Of a DNA stretch of 11,870 nucleotides, positions 1 through 7,374 are shown piece by piece. The notes below the pieces were generated by a model. It was not told where the DNA came from. It saw only the letters and a program-made list of their open reading frames with translations, and did no database searches. Position 1 is the first letter of the stretch, and every line of letters starts with the position of its first letter. A program made the translations under genes and the position numbers. The stretch comes from an uncultured Bacteroidia bacterium (GTDB lineage: Bacteria > Bacteroidota > Bacteroidia > Bacteroidales > UBA932): the NCBI GenBank assembly GCA_902767465.1, contig CACXHM010000211.1, forward strand, positions 1 through 11,870, written 5' to 3'.

Positions 1-2037
1 GGTGTTATACAGATATGTGTTGTCTTTGAAATATCCCCCCGACAAAGTGTTCCCCAGACTGATGGGCGTTCCCTTGAAGGCATGGTTCCAGGCAAGGCTC
101 CCTTGTAGCGAATGATTTCCGCTGATATTGCACATCCGCGCTTCCCTGGCACCGGTTTCCGGGAAATACTCAGTGGATGTGGTATACGCATTGTCAACTG
201 ACTTGGCAGACAGTTCACAGACAAGGCTGTTTCCCCTCCCCGGCCGGGAATAATTATAGGTAAGCCCGAGAGTTTGAATGAAAGACGGTTTCAGGTCAGG
301 ATTGCCTATCCTTACCGAAAGTGGATTGGTTCCGCTGCGCAGCGGAATAAGGTTGCCGGGATTTGGCGTACTGATGTTACTCCTGTAATTGAACGCCCAG
401 AACTCGCGCTTGGACCTGTTGTAGCGGAGGGAAATATTTGGAGCGGCGTAGCAGATATACGACGACGACTTTCCGTTTGGACTATCCGTAGTACAGTAAC
501 TGACACGGCTCCAGACGGGTTTGATTGATACACCGGCGGTCAGATTGATTTTTTTACGGACATATTTCAGGCCTGCGGTCCCTGTAAGAAGGATACCGTT
601 GTAGGAGCCGGAAGAAGACAAGCCCTTGTCCAGCGAGGTCTCATATCCGGAAGGAAGGGAAGAGAAGGCGTCGCTGCGCGAGATACTTCTGGGCAGTTGC
701 CATTCGAAAATATCCTGCATCGAATAGAATTCCCTGTCAAGATTATGAGACACGAAGCGGCCGTTCACTGTCAGCTGAGCATGCAGGCCCTTGCCCAGAG
801 GCTCGTTGTAAGACAGTTGCAAAGAATACTCCCCGGCGAACCATGGCATGCTGTAGAACTGTTTCCGGACAGTGGTCTTCTTGTTGTAGAATGCCATGTA
901 ATCATTGTAATTAGAGGAATCTCCCCCCGAAAAGGATCCACCGAACCGGGCGGTAAGATTCCGTCCTTTTTTTTTCATCCTATGCGTAAGTTGCAGTACT
1001 ATCCGCCCATTGGACTGACGCCGAAAAACGCTGCTGCTTTGATTGATCGTGTTCAGGGCTGCAAGACCATCGGCAGGATAGTCTCCATAGGTGCTCGTCA
1101 CCGGGTTGCTCCATCTGCCGTTATCGGTAAAAGTGAAATGTGGTTTTGCAAGGACAGTGATATCCCTACGCGGACGCCACTCCAACGACGATTCGGCAAT
1201 AATCTTGTCGTTTCTCGACAGCGACTCCGTCTGTCCCAGCACAAAGTTAGCCCCTTTCGCATGAACATTTTCCGTCTCGGACTCAGTCTCGGTGAAAGCG
1301 TTCCCCCCGCTCCAGTTGATGTTGGCATCAAGCTCCAGTTTCCGTTTTTTAATATTGTATTCCGCCCCGGCACTGCGGGCATCGCTTTCACCCCTTGACC
1401 CGCTTCCCCTGCTGTCCAGGCCCGTTCTGGAGATGGTGGAAGCGGCGGGAATGTTACCGACATTTCCCATGAGCGTGATCCGGGAAGTGTCCGTAATCTT
1501 GTTCATGTTGAATACTCCCCTGTACCGTGCCGTCAGCCCGGCGGAAGCCCTCGTGTCACCCCTCCACGCATCCATGAACTTCTTTTTGATGCGGACATCA
1601 AGAACCGGGACGCCTTCGCCGTCATCGATCCCGGATATCCGGCTGAAATCGCTCTGGCGTTCGAATGTCCGGACTTCTTCTATACTCTCTGCAGAGATGT
1701 TTTTGAGTCCGGCGACCAGATCCCCGCCGAAATAGAGCCTCCCGTTCACCATAAGACTGGAAATCTTGCGGCCGTAAAGGGTAATTGAACGGCCGTCATA
1801 CTCCAGTCCGGGTATCTTCTTAAGAAAATCCTCCAGCATGGCATCGTCTTCCAGCGAATATGCCGCCGGGGAGAACACCACCGTATCCCCCACCGTCTTC
1901 ACGGGATTGGCCTGGGCTGTTACCACCGAAGCGTCAAGTTCCAGCACCACTCCCTGGGCATTCAGCCCCTGAGGCAGCGAGAACAAAAGCACCGGGATAA
2001 GGCACCTTAGAATTTTCTTATGAAAAGTTGCAGGCAA
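1..2037 (-). CDS. TonB-dependent-receptor-like outer-membrane beta-barrel protein (partial)
   Basis: The frame is open from just downstream of an in-frame stop at 2052-2050 to position 1, about 679 codons, and continues past the left edge. No ATG lies near the 5' end; I chose TTG at 2037-2035. It gives a basic N-terminus (MPATFHKKILRC), a hydrophobic segment and a likely signal peptidase I site after LNA near residue 26. Residues about 28-130 resemble the plug of the Bacteroidota 'outer membrane beta-barrel family' (OMP_b-brl_3 type): GDTVVFSPAAYSL, LEDFLKKIPGLEYDG, a VNGRLYFGGD match to the family's VDGKEFFGDD, and GIDDGEGVPVLDVRIKKK. The rest is rich in alternating aromatic and polar strands typical of a barrel, with a late NPDLKPS motif common in TonB-dependent receptors. 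The usual N-terminal carboxypeptidase-regulatory-like domain is absent. Substrate unknown; no SusD partner is visible. Membrane location and TonB coupling are inferred from the family. Confidence 0.85.
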   Translation of the reverse strand, partial: MPATFHKKILRCLIPVLLFSLPQGLNAQGVVLELDASVVTAQANPVKTVGDTVVFSPAAYSLEDDAMLEDFLKKIPGLEYDGRSITLYGRKISSLMVNGRLYFGGDLVAGLKNISAESIEEVRTFERQSDFSRISGIDDGEGVPVLDVRIKKKFMDAWRGDTRASAGLTARYRGVFNMNKITDTSRITLMGNVGNIPAASTISRTGLDSRGSGSRGESDARSAGAEYNIKKRKLELDANINWSGGNAFTETESETENVHAKGANFVLGQTESLSRNDKIIAESSLEWRPRRDITVLAKPHFTFTDNGRWSNPVTSTYGDYPADGLAALNTINQSSSVFRRQSNGRIVLQLTHRMKKKGRNLTARFGGSFSGGDSSNYNDYMAFYNKKTTVRKQFYSMPWFAGEYSLQLSYNEPLGKGLHAQLTVNGRFVSHNLDREFYSMQDIFEWQLPRSISRSDAFSSLPSGYETSLDKGLSSSGSYNGILLTGTAGLKYVRKKINLTAGVSIKPVWSRVSYCTTDSPNGKSSSYICYAAPNISLRYNRSKREFWAFNYRSNISTPNPGNLIPLRSGTNPLSVRIGNPDLKPSFIQTLGLTYNYSRPGRGNSLVCELSAKSVDNAYTTSTEYFPETGAREARMCNISGNHSLQGSLAWNHAFKGTPISLGNTLSGGYFKDNTYLYNT

Positions 2038-2040
2038 GAA

Positions 2041-2071
2041 TTGGAATATTCAAATATTTAACATACCTTTG
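2041..2071 (+). promoter_or_regulatory. Bacteroidota-type promoter of the tRNA-Val gene
   Basis: A -33 TTG at 2041-2043 and a perfect -7 TACCTTTG (TAnnTTTG consensus) at 2064-2071 are separated by 20 bp, the normal spacing for the Bacteroidota primary sigma factor. Transcription would begin a few bases before the tRNA at 2082. The -33 element lies only about 4 bp from the proposed start codon of the divergent outer-membrane protein gene. Confidence 0.7.
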
Positions 2072-2081
2072 CAGACCTTTT

Positions 2082-2156
2082 GAGGGTTTAGCTCAGTTGG
2101 TTTAGAGCGCTTGCTTGACAGGCAAGAGGTCACTGGTTCAAATCCAGTAATCCTCA
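2082..2156 (+). tRNA. tRNA-Val (anticodon GAC)
   Basis: The 75-nt sequence folds as a complete cloverleaf. The acceptor stem is GAGGGTT (2082-2088) with AATCCTC (2149-2155), including one G-T pair. The D stem is GCTC/GAGC. The anticodon stem is CTTGC/GCAAG around loop TTGACAG, with anticodon GAC at 2117-2119. The variable loop has 5 nt, and the T stem is ACTGG/CCAGT around TTCAAAT. The discriminator base is A2156. CCA is not encoded (the next bases are CAT), so it must be added after transcription. The last three bases overlap the stop codon of the convergent rsmD. No clear terminator follows. Confidence 0.96.
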
Positions 2157-2687
2157 CATAATAAAAAAAGAGAAATGGACGCGGCCGTAGCTGCGTTCTT
2201 TTTTGAATGCAGGATGCGTGCTGAAAGAGTGTTCATCGCCGTGCTCAAGGATGAAATAGCATCCTGGATGCAGGATTCCCTGTGAGAGAACCTTATCGGG
2301 CAGGGTCTCAAGCCCTTCAAGGGCATACGGCGGATCGGCAAACACTATATCGAACTTTTCCGTGCAGATAGGAAGGAAATCGAACACGTTGTCGCGCACC
2401 ATCGTGACGTTATCCAGTCCCAACCTTGCAGCTTCCCACTTGATGAAAGAGGCATTCTCCCTGGCCATTTCGACACAATAGACCCGGGACGCCCCACGTG
2501 AGGCAAATTCAAAACTTATTGACCCTGTGCCGCCGAAAAGATCCAGTACCTTCAGATCCTGGAATTCATATTCGTTGTCAAGGATGTTGAACAGCCCTTC
2601 CTTTGCAAAATCCGTAGTAGGCCTGGCCTGATAACGGGCCGGCAGATCCAGAGTCTTCCCTTTGAGGCTTCCGCCAATTATTCTCAT
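2154..2687 (-). CDS. rsmD: 16S rRNA (guanine(966)-N(2))-methyltransferase RsmD
   Basis: The protein has 177 residues, the usual RsmD length. RsmD uses S-adenosylmethionine to methylate N2 of G966 in 16S rRNA during 30S assembly in the cytoplasm. It starts MRIIGGSLKGK, the typical RsmD N-terminus, followed by RPTTDFAKEGLFNIL, the SAM-binding LDLFGGTGSISFEFASRGA, and the catalytic DPPY in DIVFADPPYAL. I took the ATG at 2687 because the family begins with the RIIGG strand; upstream in-frame codons lie inside the neighbouring gene. This ATG overlaps the stop of the preceding DUF3822 gene (ATGA, 2687-2684), so the two are probably translationally coupled. The TGA stop at 2156-2154 sits inside the 3' end of tRNA-Val on the other strand. 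Confidence 0.95.
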   Translation of the reverse strand: MRIIGGSLKGKTLDLPARYQARPTTDFAKEGLFNILDNEYEFQDLKVLDLFGGTGSISFEFASRGASRVYCVEMARENASFIKWEAARLGLDNVTMVRDNVFDFLPICTEKFDIVFADPPYALEGLETLPDKVLSQGILHPGCYFILEHGDEHSFSTHPAFKKERSYGRVHFSFFIM

Positions 2688-3163
2688 AGCTGCTCTACCG
2701 AACGGAAATAGCGGTACAGGCTCATCTCCTCTTCGGGACCGATGAGGCTGCGCATACAAATGGTTGACACCTCAGGATTGAGTTGCAGTTGCTTCAGCGC
2801 CAGAAAAAGATAATACTCCGCAGTGGTAAAGTCCTGTGCATCGAAGACATTTGCAAGCAACAGACTCTTTCCCTGGGCTATGCCGAGGTAGAGATGTCCC
2901 TCCTTGTGCGAAGCAAGTATTTTATTGTATCCGGGGCATGACGGAAGATTGTTCAGCACGTGCCAAAGCTCCGGCATGGCCGACATAGATTCGTCTTCGA
3001 CGGCATATATAAGAACAGCGTCGTACTGCGGCACTGAAGCCCATTTCACGACATCGGCATCCTTCAAAGCAACGACTTCCCCGAGGATGCTCCTCGCGGA
3101 AGTCGAGTTAAAGAAATGCGACGGCACCAGGGTGCACGAAGCCGTAAGAATGGACGGTTCCAC
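2684..3163 (-). CDS. DUF3822 family protein, half-length
   Basis: This 159-residue protein matches, from my memory of the family, the C-terminal half of DUF3822, a Bacteroidota protein of unknown function usually about 260-270 residues and encoded next to rsmD. Matching features are a start resembling the family's mid-protein LVPSxFF motif (here TLVPSHFF), YNKILASHKEGHLYLGIAQG, LLLANVFDAQDFTTAEYYLFLALKQL, and a final strand ending YFRSVEQL. DUF3822 is thought to have an actin/hexokinase-like fold; the first of its two halves is missing. The start is GTG at 3163, because an in-frame TAA lies only five codons upstream, so no longer version is possible in this frame. It begins 2 bp after the stop of the upstream gene and overlaps rsmD by 4 bp. 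Confidence 0.75.
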   Translation of the reverse strand: MEPSILTASCTLVPSHFFNSTSARSILGEVVALKDADVVKWASVPQYDAVLIYAVEDESMSAMPELWHVLNNLPSCPGYNKILASHKEGHLYLGIAQGKSLLLANVFDAQDFTTAEYYLFLALKQLQLNPEVSTICMRSLIGPEEEMSLYRYFRSVEQL

Positions 3164-3165
3164 CT

Positions 3166-3861
3166 CTATTCCCAGTTACCGGCGTTGTTGTTAGGCGCGG
3201 TAATGGATCCCACCTGAAGGCCTTCGTAACGGTTCTGGTCGCGTTTTTCTGCATCGAGGTTGATACGGAGCTGGTTGTCCATGCCTTTAAGCAGGGCCTT
3301 ATAAGGCATCTTGGCCTCAAACAGCGGAACGGGAACGCCGGATACGGTCTTCACAATTGCTTCCATAAGCACGGGCTGACCTCCGGAGAAAGGAATGGTC
3401 TTGAGGGAATCCACACAGAAGTCACTACGATGGGCGAACAGGGTATCCTTTACAGGAATCTTGGTCTCGACATTAAAGACAAGGTTGCGGTCTCCGGCCT
3501 GATAGAGCTTGAGAAAATCTTCGCCAGTCAGTTTCTTGCGGGAACTTTTCTTCACCTTTTCGGTGTGTGCGACCGCCAGGGAGTCGTCCATGGAACCGAC
3601 CTGCATCACGATGGCCATTTTGCCATTGTTATAGAAATCTGCAAGGGAATCGACGGTGGTGGTAAACCTGCCATTGACACTCTTGAAAGCAACCTGCAGG
3701 GTGCGGATGTCCTTGAGGCGCTGGATTGCCACAGTTTCACGATAAGCCTTCTGCTTGTTGAAGTTCACCGGCTTCATAATGCTGTCAACGATGAGTTTCA
3801 CAAGGAAAATACACACGATGAACAAAAGCACCTCGATAATAATCTTGACTGACTTTTTCAT
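3166..3861 (-). CDS. conserved membrane-anchored protein of unknown function
   Basis: This is a 231-residue protein I do not recognise with certainty. Residues about 6-27 form one hydrophobic helix (IIIEVLLFIVCIFLVKLIV) after a short basic N-terminus (MKKSVK), so most of the protein should face the periplasm. After the helix come QKAYRETVAIQRLKDIRTLQVAFKSV and GRFTTTVDSLADFY. This resembles the long N-terminal helix and following region of pseudopilin-like proteins, which often read '...IxxLRTAxxxYxxxxGxYP...'. I regard that similarity as suggestive only; no prepilin peptidase motif is present. It is the first gene of the operon with DUF3822 and rsmD and has its own promoter. The C-terminus (AGNWE) ends 2 bp before the next start. 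It could be an envelope assembly factor, but no function can be assigned. Confidence 0.8.
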   Translation of the reverse strand: MKKSVKIIIEVLLFIVCIFLVKLIVDSIMKPVNFNKQKAYRETVAIQRLKDIRTLQVAFKSVNGRFTTTVDSLADFYNNGKMAIVMQVGSMDDSLAVAHTEKVKKSSRKKLTGEDFLKLYQAGDRNLVFNVETKIPVKDTLFAHRSDFCVDSLKTIPFSGGQPVLMEAIVKTVSGVPVPLFEAKMPYKALLKGMDNQLRINLDAEKRDQNRYEGLQVGSITAPNNNAGNWE

Positions 3862-3894
3862 ATTAGCTTCTAAATAATTTCAGGTATATCCGCA

Positions 3895-3925
3895 CAAAGT
3901 TAGAAATTTCATTTTTCAAATGCAA
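3895..3925 (-). promoter_or_regulatory. Bacteroidota-type promoter of the 3861-to-2154 operon
   Basis: On the minus strand, TTG at 3925-3923 and TAACTTTG at 3902-3895 are 20 bp apart, a perfect match to the -33/-7 arrangement. The distance to the ATG at 3861 leaves a leader of about 28-30 nt. It is back to back with the promoter of the divergent nrnA operon. Confidence 0.7.
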
Positions 3926-3934
3926 TATTCTTAT

Positions 3935-3942
3935 TAAATTTG
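3935..3942 (+). promoter_or_regulatory. -7 promoter element of the nrnA operon
   Basis: TAAATTTG matches the TAnnTTTG -7 consensus exactly. A canonical -33 TTTG is not present at the expected distance, only a T-rich stretch at 3912-3916. The element ends 10 bp before the ATG at 3953, so the expected leader is only a few nucleotides. The sequence lies inside the 91-bp divergent region shared with the minus-strand operon. Confidence 0.5.
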
Positions 3943-3952
3943 CTCGCGAAAA

Positions 3953-4990
3953 ATGGAAAATATCTCGTCCCTGCATACCCTCCTGCATACTTCACGGAAA
4001 GTGTGTATAATTTCGCATACAAACCCCGACGGAGATGCGATAGGAAGCATTACGGCAATGGCATCCTACATTTCCCGCAGGTGCGGTGCCGATGCCGTTC
4101 CGATGGTGCCTGACAGGTATCCGGCAAACCTCTCCTTCATAGCAAGGGGAAGCGGGATAATCGTGGCATCGGAGCATCCGCAGAAGGCGGAGGATGACAT
4201 CCGCACGGCCGATCTCATCATTGTTCAGGACCTTAACGACCTCAGGCGCACCGAACAGCTACGTCCGCTGATTGAAGCATCTCCCGCACCGAAAGTGATG
4301 ATAGACCATCACCTTTACCCGGACACCGGCCATTTCAAACTGGTTTTTTCCGATCCTGAAAGGTCCTCCACATGCGAGCTGCTGTATTTCATCCTCAAGG
4401 ATCTTGAAAGCGGGGTCATCAAGCGTATCCCCGCTGCAGCAAGGCTTCGCCTGATGACCGGAATGACCACCGACACCAATAATTTTGCAAATTCCACCGG
4501 TCCCGACACACTTAAAATGGCAGAAGAACTGCTCGCTTTGGGCGTTGACAGGGATTATATTCTGGATCACATCTACCACAGTGACAGGCCGGAACGGCTT
4601 GCCGCCATGGCAGACATGCTTTCCACGCATCTCACAATGCCGGAAAAGGGAATATCCTGCATGGTGATGACGGCCGACATGTACAAAAAATACCGCCTTA
4701 AAGACGGCGAGACGGACAGCCTTGTCAACTTTCCGCTTCATATTGCAAAAGTCAAATTGAGCATCTTTGCCAGAGAAGAAAACGGCGTTTTCCGCGTAAG
4801 CATCCGTTCCAAGAAGGGCTGGTCGGCAAACCGCATGGCTACAGAGTATTTCCATGGAGGCGGGCATGAACTGGCCGCCGGAGGAAAGATTTTAATACCC
4901 CTGGACATCGACTCCGCAGACGATGTACATGCTTACCTGAAAGAAGTTGCGGCACGATTTCTGCGGAACAGGACTTCGCTTTCGAAATGA
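3953..4990 (+). CDS. nrnA: DHH-DHHA1 phosphoesterase, NrnA-like (nanoRNase / pAp phosphatase)
   Basis: The 345-residue protein has the full set of DHH-family metal ligands: HTNPDGDAIGS (H22, D26, D28), D93 in VQDLND, the DHH signature D118-H119-H120, and D174 in TTDTNNF. The C-terminal DHHA1 domain carries the substrate-binding GGGH loop at residues 302-305. Members of this family degrade 2-5 nt RNA fragments and dephosphorylate 3'-phosphoadenosine 5'-phosphate in the cytoplasm, using Mn2+ or a similar metal. The length is normal for the family. The ATG at 3953 follows a -7 promoter element by 10 bp. Its stop overlaps the next gene's ATG (ATGA, 4987-4990), so it leads a four-gene operon. Some relatives prefer cyclic dinucleotide products (pGpG or pApA), so the exact substrate is open. 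Confidence 0.9.
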   Translation: MENISSLHTLLHTSRKVCIISHTNPDGDAIGSITAMASYISRRCGADAVPMVPDRYPANLSFIARGSGIIVASEHPQKAEDDIRTADLIIVQDLNDLRRTEQLRPLIEASPAPKVMIDHHLYPDTGHFKLVFSDPERSSTCELLYFILKDLESGVIKRIPAAARLRLMTGMTTDTNNFANSTGPDTLKMAEELLALGVDRDYILDHIYHSDRPERLAAMADMLSTHLTMPEKGISCMVMTADMYKKYRLKDGETDSLVNFPLHIAKVKLSIFAREENGVFRVSIRSKKGWSANRMATEYFHGGGHELAAGGKILIPLDIDSADDVHAYLKEVAARFLRNRTSLSK

Positions 4991-6003
4991 TTATGAAAAG
5001 AAGAACGTATCTGATTATCTGTCTTTGCCTCGCACTCGTTTTTTCGTGTGCGAAAGTCCCCCCGACGGGCAAGAATGACGATGCAAAAACATACCTCGAC
5101 GCATGGATAAAGGTAAACCATCCCGATGCCGTCACCACGGAACTCGGTGCTTTCAAACTCAGCGAGACACCCGGTTCGGGAGTGTCTGCGGCCGATTCGC
5201 TCTATCTTCGCATCAACTACAGCTATTATACCCTTGACGAAGAGCTGGTTGCCACCACCTACGAAAAGGTTGCCCGCCGCTGCGGCACATACAAAAAGAA
5301 TGCTTGGTACGGGCCTTCCATTATCTGGCGCGGCCAGGACAAGGACAACCTTGCGGCCGGACTTGAAGAGGCCGTCAATTCCATGAATGTCGGAGGAAAA
5401 ATGCGCGTTGTTATCCCGGGATGGCTGAGCACCACCAAACGCTACGCCAACGCAGAAGAATACCTTGCCAAAGCCACCGGGACAGACTATATCTATGATA
5501 TAGAAATAGTCGACGCTTTTAATGACACCGAAGTCTGGGAAAGGGATTCGCTCCGGCGTTTCATCGAGGCTAATTATCCGGGAGCAAAAGAAGACAGCAC
5601 CGGTTTCTGGAGTGTGGTACTCAGTGATCCCCATCCGAATTCGGTCATACCGGCAGACACGACCCTGCAGATAAACTACACCGGACGGCTGTTGAACGGG
5701 CGCGTGTTCGACACGACCATTGCAGACACAGCCGCACGCCATGGCATATATTCGTCGTCTAAAACTTATGCCACCCAGCGCATCAACTGGTTCTCCTCCA
5801 GCGAAAACTGGGATAAGATAACAATGGGAACCGACTCCGGAAGTCTCATCGCCGGATTCAAATACGGGCTGAGCCTGATGCACAAGGGCGAAAAGGCTCT
5901 CTTTTTCTTCACATCCTCATACGGATACGGAGCAAACGGATCAGGCAGCAGTATCCCGGGTTATTCACCTCTTTGTTTTGAACTGGAAATAACGGAGGAA
6001 TAA
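4987..6003 (+). CDS. lipoprotein with two FKBP-type peptidyl-prolyl isomerase domains
   Basis: The 338-residue protein begins with a lipoprotein signal: basic KRR, a hydrophobic run, then LVFSC with the lipidated Cys at residue 21. Residues about 223-336 form a recognisable FKBP domain: INYTGRLLNGRVFDTT, LIAGFKYGLSLMHKGEKALFFF, YGYGANGSGSSIPGYSPLCFELEI. The FD pair and the late Tyr/Ile-Pro residues of the active-site pocket are present. A long insert separates strands 2 and 3. Residues about 70-177 look like a second, degenerate FKBP fold (INYSYYTLD, LAAGLEEAVNSMNVGGKMRVVIP, YIYDIEIVDAF) that has lost most pocket residues. It should act as a periplasm-facing folding catalyst or chaperone, in the manner of GldI-type lipoproteins. 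The ATG at 4987 overlaps the nrnA stop; ATG at 4993 is an alternative start. Confidence 0.88.
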   Translation: MIMKRRTYLIICLCLALVFSCAKVPPTGKNDDAKTYLDAWIKVNHPDAVTTELGAFKLSETPGSGVSAADSLYLRINYSYYTLDEELVATTYEKVARRCGTYKKNAWYGPSIIWRGQDKDNLAAGLEEAVNSMNVGGKMRVVIPGWLSTTKRYANAEEYLAKATGTDYIYDIEIVDAFNDTEVWERDSLRRFIEANYPGAKEDSTGFWSVVLSDPHPNSVIPADTTLQINYTGRLLNGRVFDTTIADTAARHGIYSSSKTYATQRINWFSSSENWDKITMGTDSGSLIAGFKYGLSLMHKGEKALFFFTSSYGYGANGSGSSIPGYSPLCFELEITEE

Positions 6004-6006
6004 TTG

Positions 6007-7374
6007 ATGACTCAAGGAGGGAAGGCTCCGGTTGAACTGGAAACCAGAAAGATCAGCACGCTGCTGAAAGAATACGCAGTCCCGGGCATAATAGCCATGA
6101 CTGCGAGTTCTTTATATAACATGGTGGACAGCATCTACATCGGCCATATCAAAGATGTCGGATCGCTCGCTATTTCAGGCCTTGCCGTCACCTTTCCCAT
6201 CATGAACCTCGGATCCGCCATCGGGACGCTTGTGGGCGTCGGCGCATCTACCCTGGTTTCGATGCTGCTCGGACAGAAAAACTATGTCACGGCAAACAAG
6301 GTACTGCCCAATGTGGTTACGCTGAACGTAGTCCTCGGCGCCCTGTTCTCGGTACTGATCCTGGCTTTTCTGAAACCGGTGCTGTTCTTTTTCGGAGCAA
6401 GCGAAGCCATTTATCCCTTTGCCAGGGACTACATGATCATCATCCTTGCCGGATTCATCATCACCCACCTGTATTTCGGCCTGAACAGCATGATACGGGC
6501 AACCGGCAATCCCAGGCTGGCAATGGGGCTCACGCTGTTCACAGTGATTCTGAACGCCATCCTTGATCCCATTTTCATCTTCGCCTTCAAGTTGGGCGTG
6601 CAGGGCGCGGCAACTGCAACAATCCTCTGCCAGACGCTCTCGCTTGCGTATTGCATCTGGTACTTTGCCTCCGGACAAAACGTCATCCGTTTTGGGAAAC
6701 GCATTTTCGGTTTCAGCGCAAAAATCGCCCGGACTTCTATGGGTATAGGACTCGGCCCCTTCCTTATGAACAGCGCCGCATGCCTTGTCACCATGTTCAT
6801 CAACCAGCAGCTGCGCGCCTATGGAAGCGATCTGGCCATCGGGGCCTACGGCATCATCGGACGCATCTCTTTCCTTTTCCTTATGGTGGTTATGGGGATC
6901 AATCAAGGGATGCAGCCTATTGCAAGCTATAATTACGGAGCCGGAAAAGGTTTACGGGTAAAAACCGTCTATCAGCTTTCAGTTTTCTGGGCCACTGTGG
7001 TCTGCCTCGTGGGTTTCGTAATCTGCGAAGTCTTCCCCGGCCATGCGGTATCCATTTTCACCAACGACCCCGAACTCAAGGAGATCGCCCGTCATGGTAT
7101 GCGCATCATGAACTGCACATTCCCCATCATCGGCTTCCAGATAGTAAGTACCAATCTGTTCCAATGCCTTGGGATGGTGCGCAAAAGCATCTTCCTTTCG
7201 CTGAGCCGCCAGTTGATTTTCCTGCTTCCGGCGCTTTATATCCTGCCGCTGAGTTTCGGGATTGAAGGAGTATGGGCAAGTTATCCTGTTTCGGACCTGC
7301 TTGCTTTCATCTGCACCCTGATACTTATAATAAGACTGATACGACATCTTGAAAAAAGTGAAACTGCGCAATAA
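6007..7374 (+). CDS. MATE-family multidrug/cation exporter (MepA-like)
   Basis: The 455-residue integral membrane protein has about twelve hydrophobic segments and the two-fold MATE architecture. Family features include YNMVDSIYIGH in the first helix region, GVGASTLVSMLLG, MIRATGNPRLAMGL, the helix-5/6 motif LDPIFIFAFKLGVQGAATAT, and GINQGMQPIASYNYGAG in the second half. MATE proteins export drugs or metabolites in exchange for Na+ or H+ across the inner membrane; the MepA-like branch is suggested by overall pattern only. The ATG at 6007 follows the FKBP gene's stop by 3 bp; a TTG immediately before it is in frame but less likely. Its last 26 bp overlap the start of the next gene. The substrate cannot be read from sequence. 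Confidence 0.92.
   Translation: MTQGGKAPVELETRKISTLLKEYAVPGIIAMTASSLYNMVDSIYIGHIKDVGSLAISGLAVTFPIMNLGSAIGTLVGVGASTLVSMLLGQKNYVTANKVLPNVVTLNVVLGALFSVLILAFLKPVLFFFGASEAIYPFARDYMIIILAGFIITHLYFGLNSMIRATGNPRLAMGLTLFTVILNAILDPIFIFAFKLGVQGAATATILCQTLSLAYCIWYFASGQNVIRFGKRIFGFSAKIARTSMGIGLGPFLMNSAACLVTMFINQQLRAYGSDLAIGAYGIIGRISFLFLMVVMGINQGMQPIASYNYGAGKGLRVKTVYQLSVFWATVVCLVGFVICEVFPGHAVSIFTNDPELKEIARHGMRIMNCTFPIIGFQIVSTNLFQCLGMVRKSIFLSLSRQLIFLLPALYILPLSFGIEGVWASYPVSDLLAFICTLILIIRLIRHLEKSETAQ

Noticed and set aside
697..1398. 233-residue open frame on the plus strand
   Set aside because: It lies antisense inside the outer-membrane protein gene, has no recognisable domain, and the minus-strand frame there carries clear plug and barrel features.
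2138..2341. 67-residue minus-strand frame overlapping tRNA-Val and rsmD
   Set aside because: It is out of frame with rsmD, overlaps the tRNA and has no features of its own.
4933..5883. 316-residue open frame on the minus strand
   Set aside because: It is antisense to the FKBP lipoprotein gene and its sequence is rich in Cys, His and Arg without any motif, typical of a mirror frame.
6013..6019. AAGGAGG, a perfect Shine-Dalgarno-like sequence
   Set aside because: It lies just inside the MATE coding region, after the ATG, and Bacteroidota genes rarely use such sites. No second start follows at a suitable distance.
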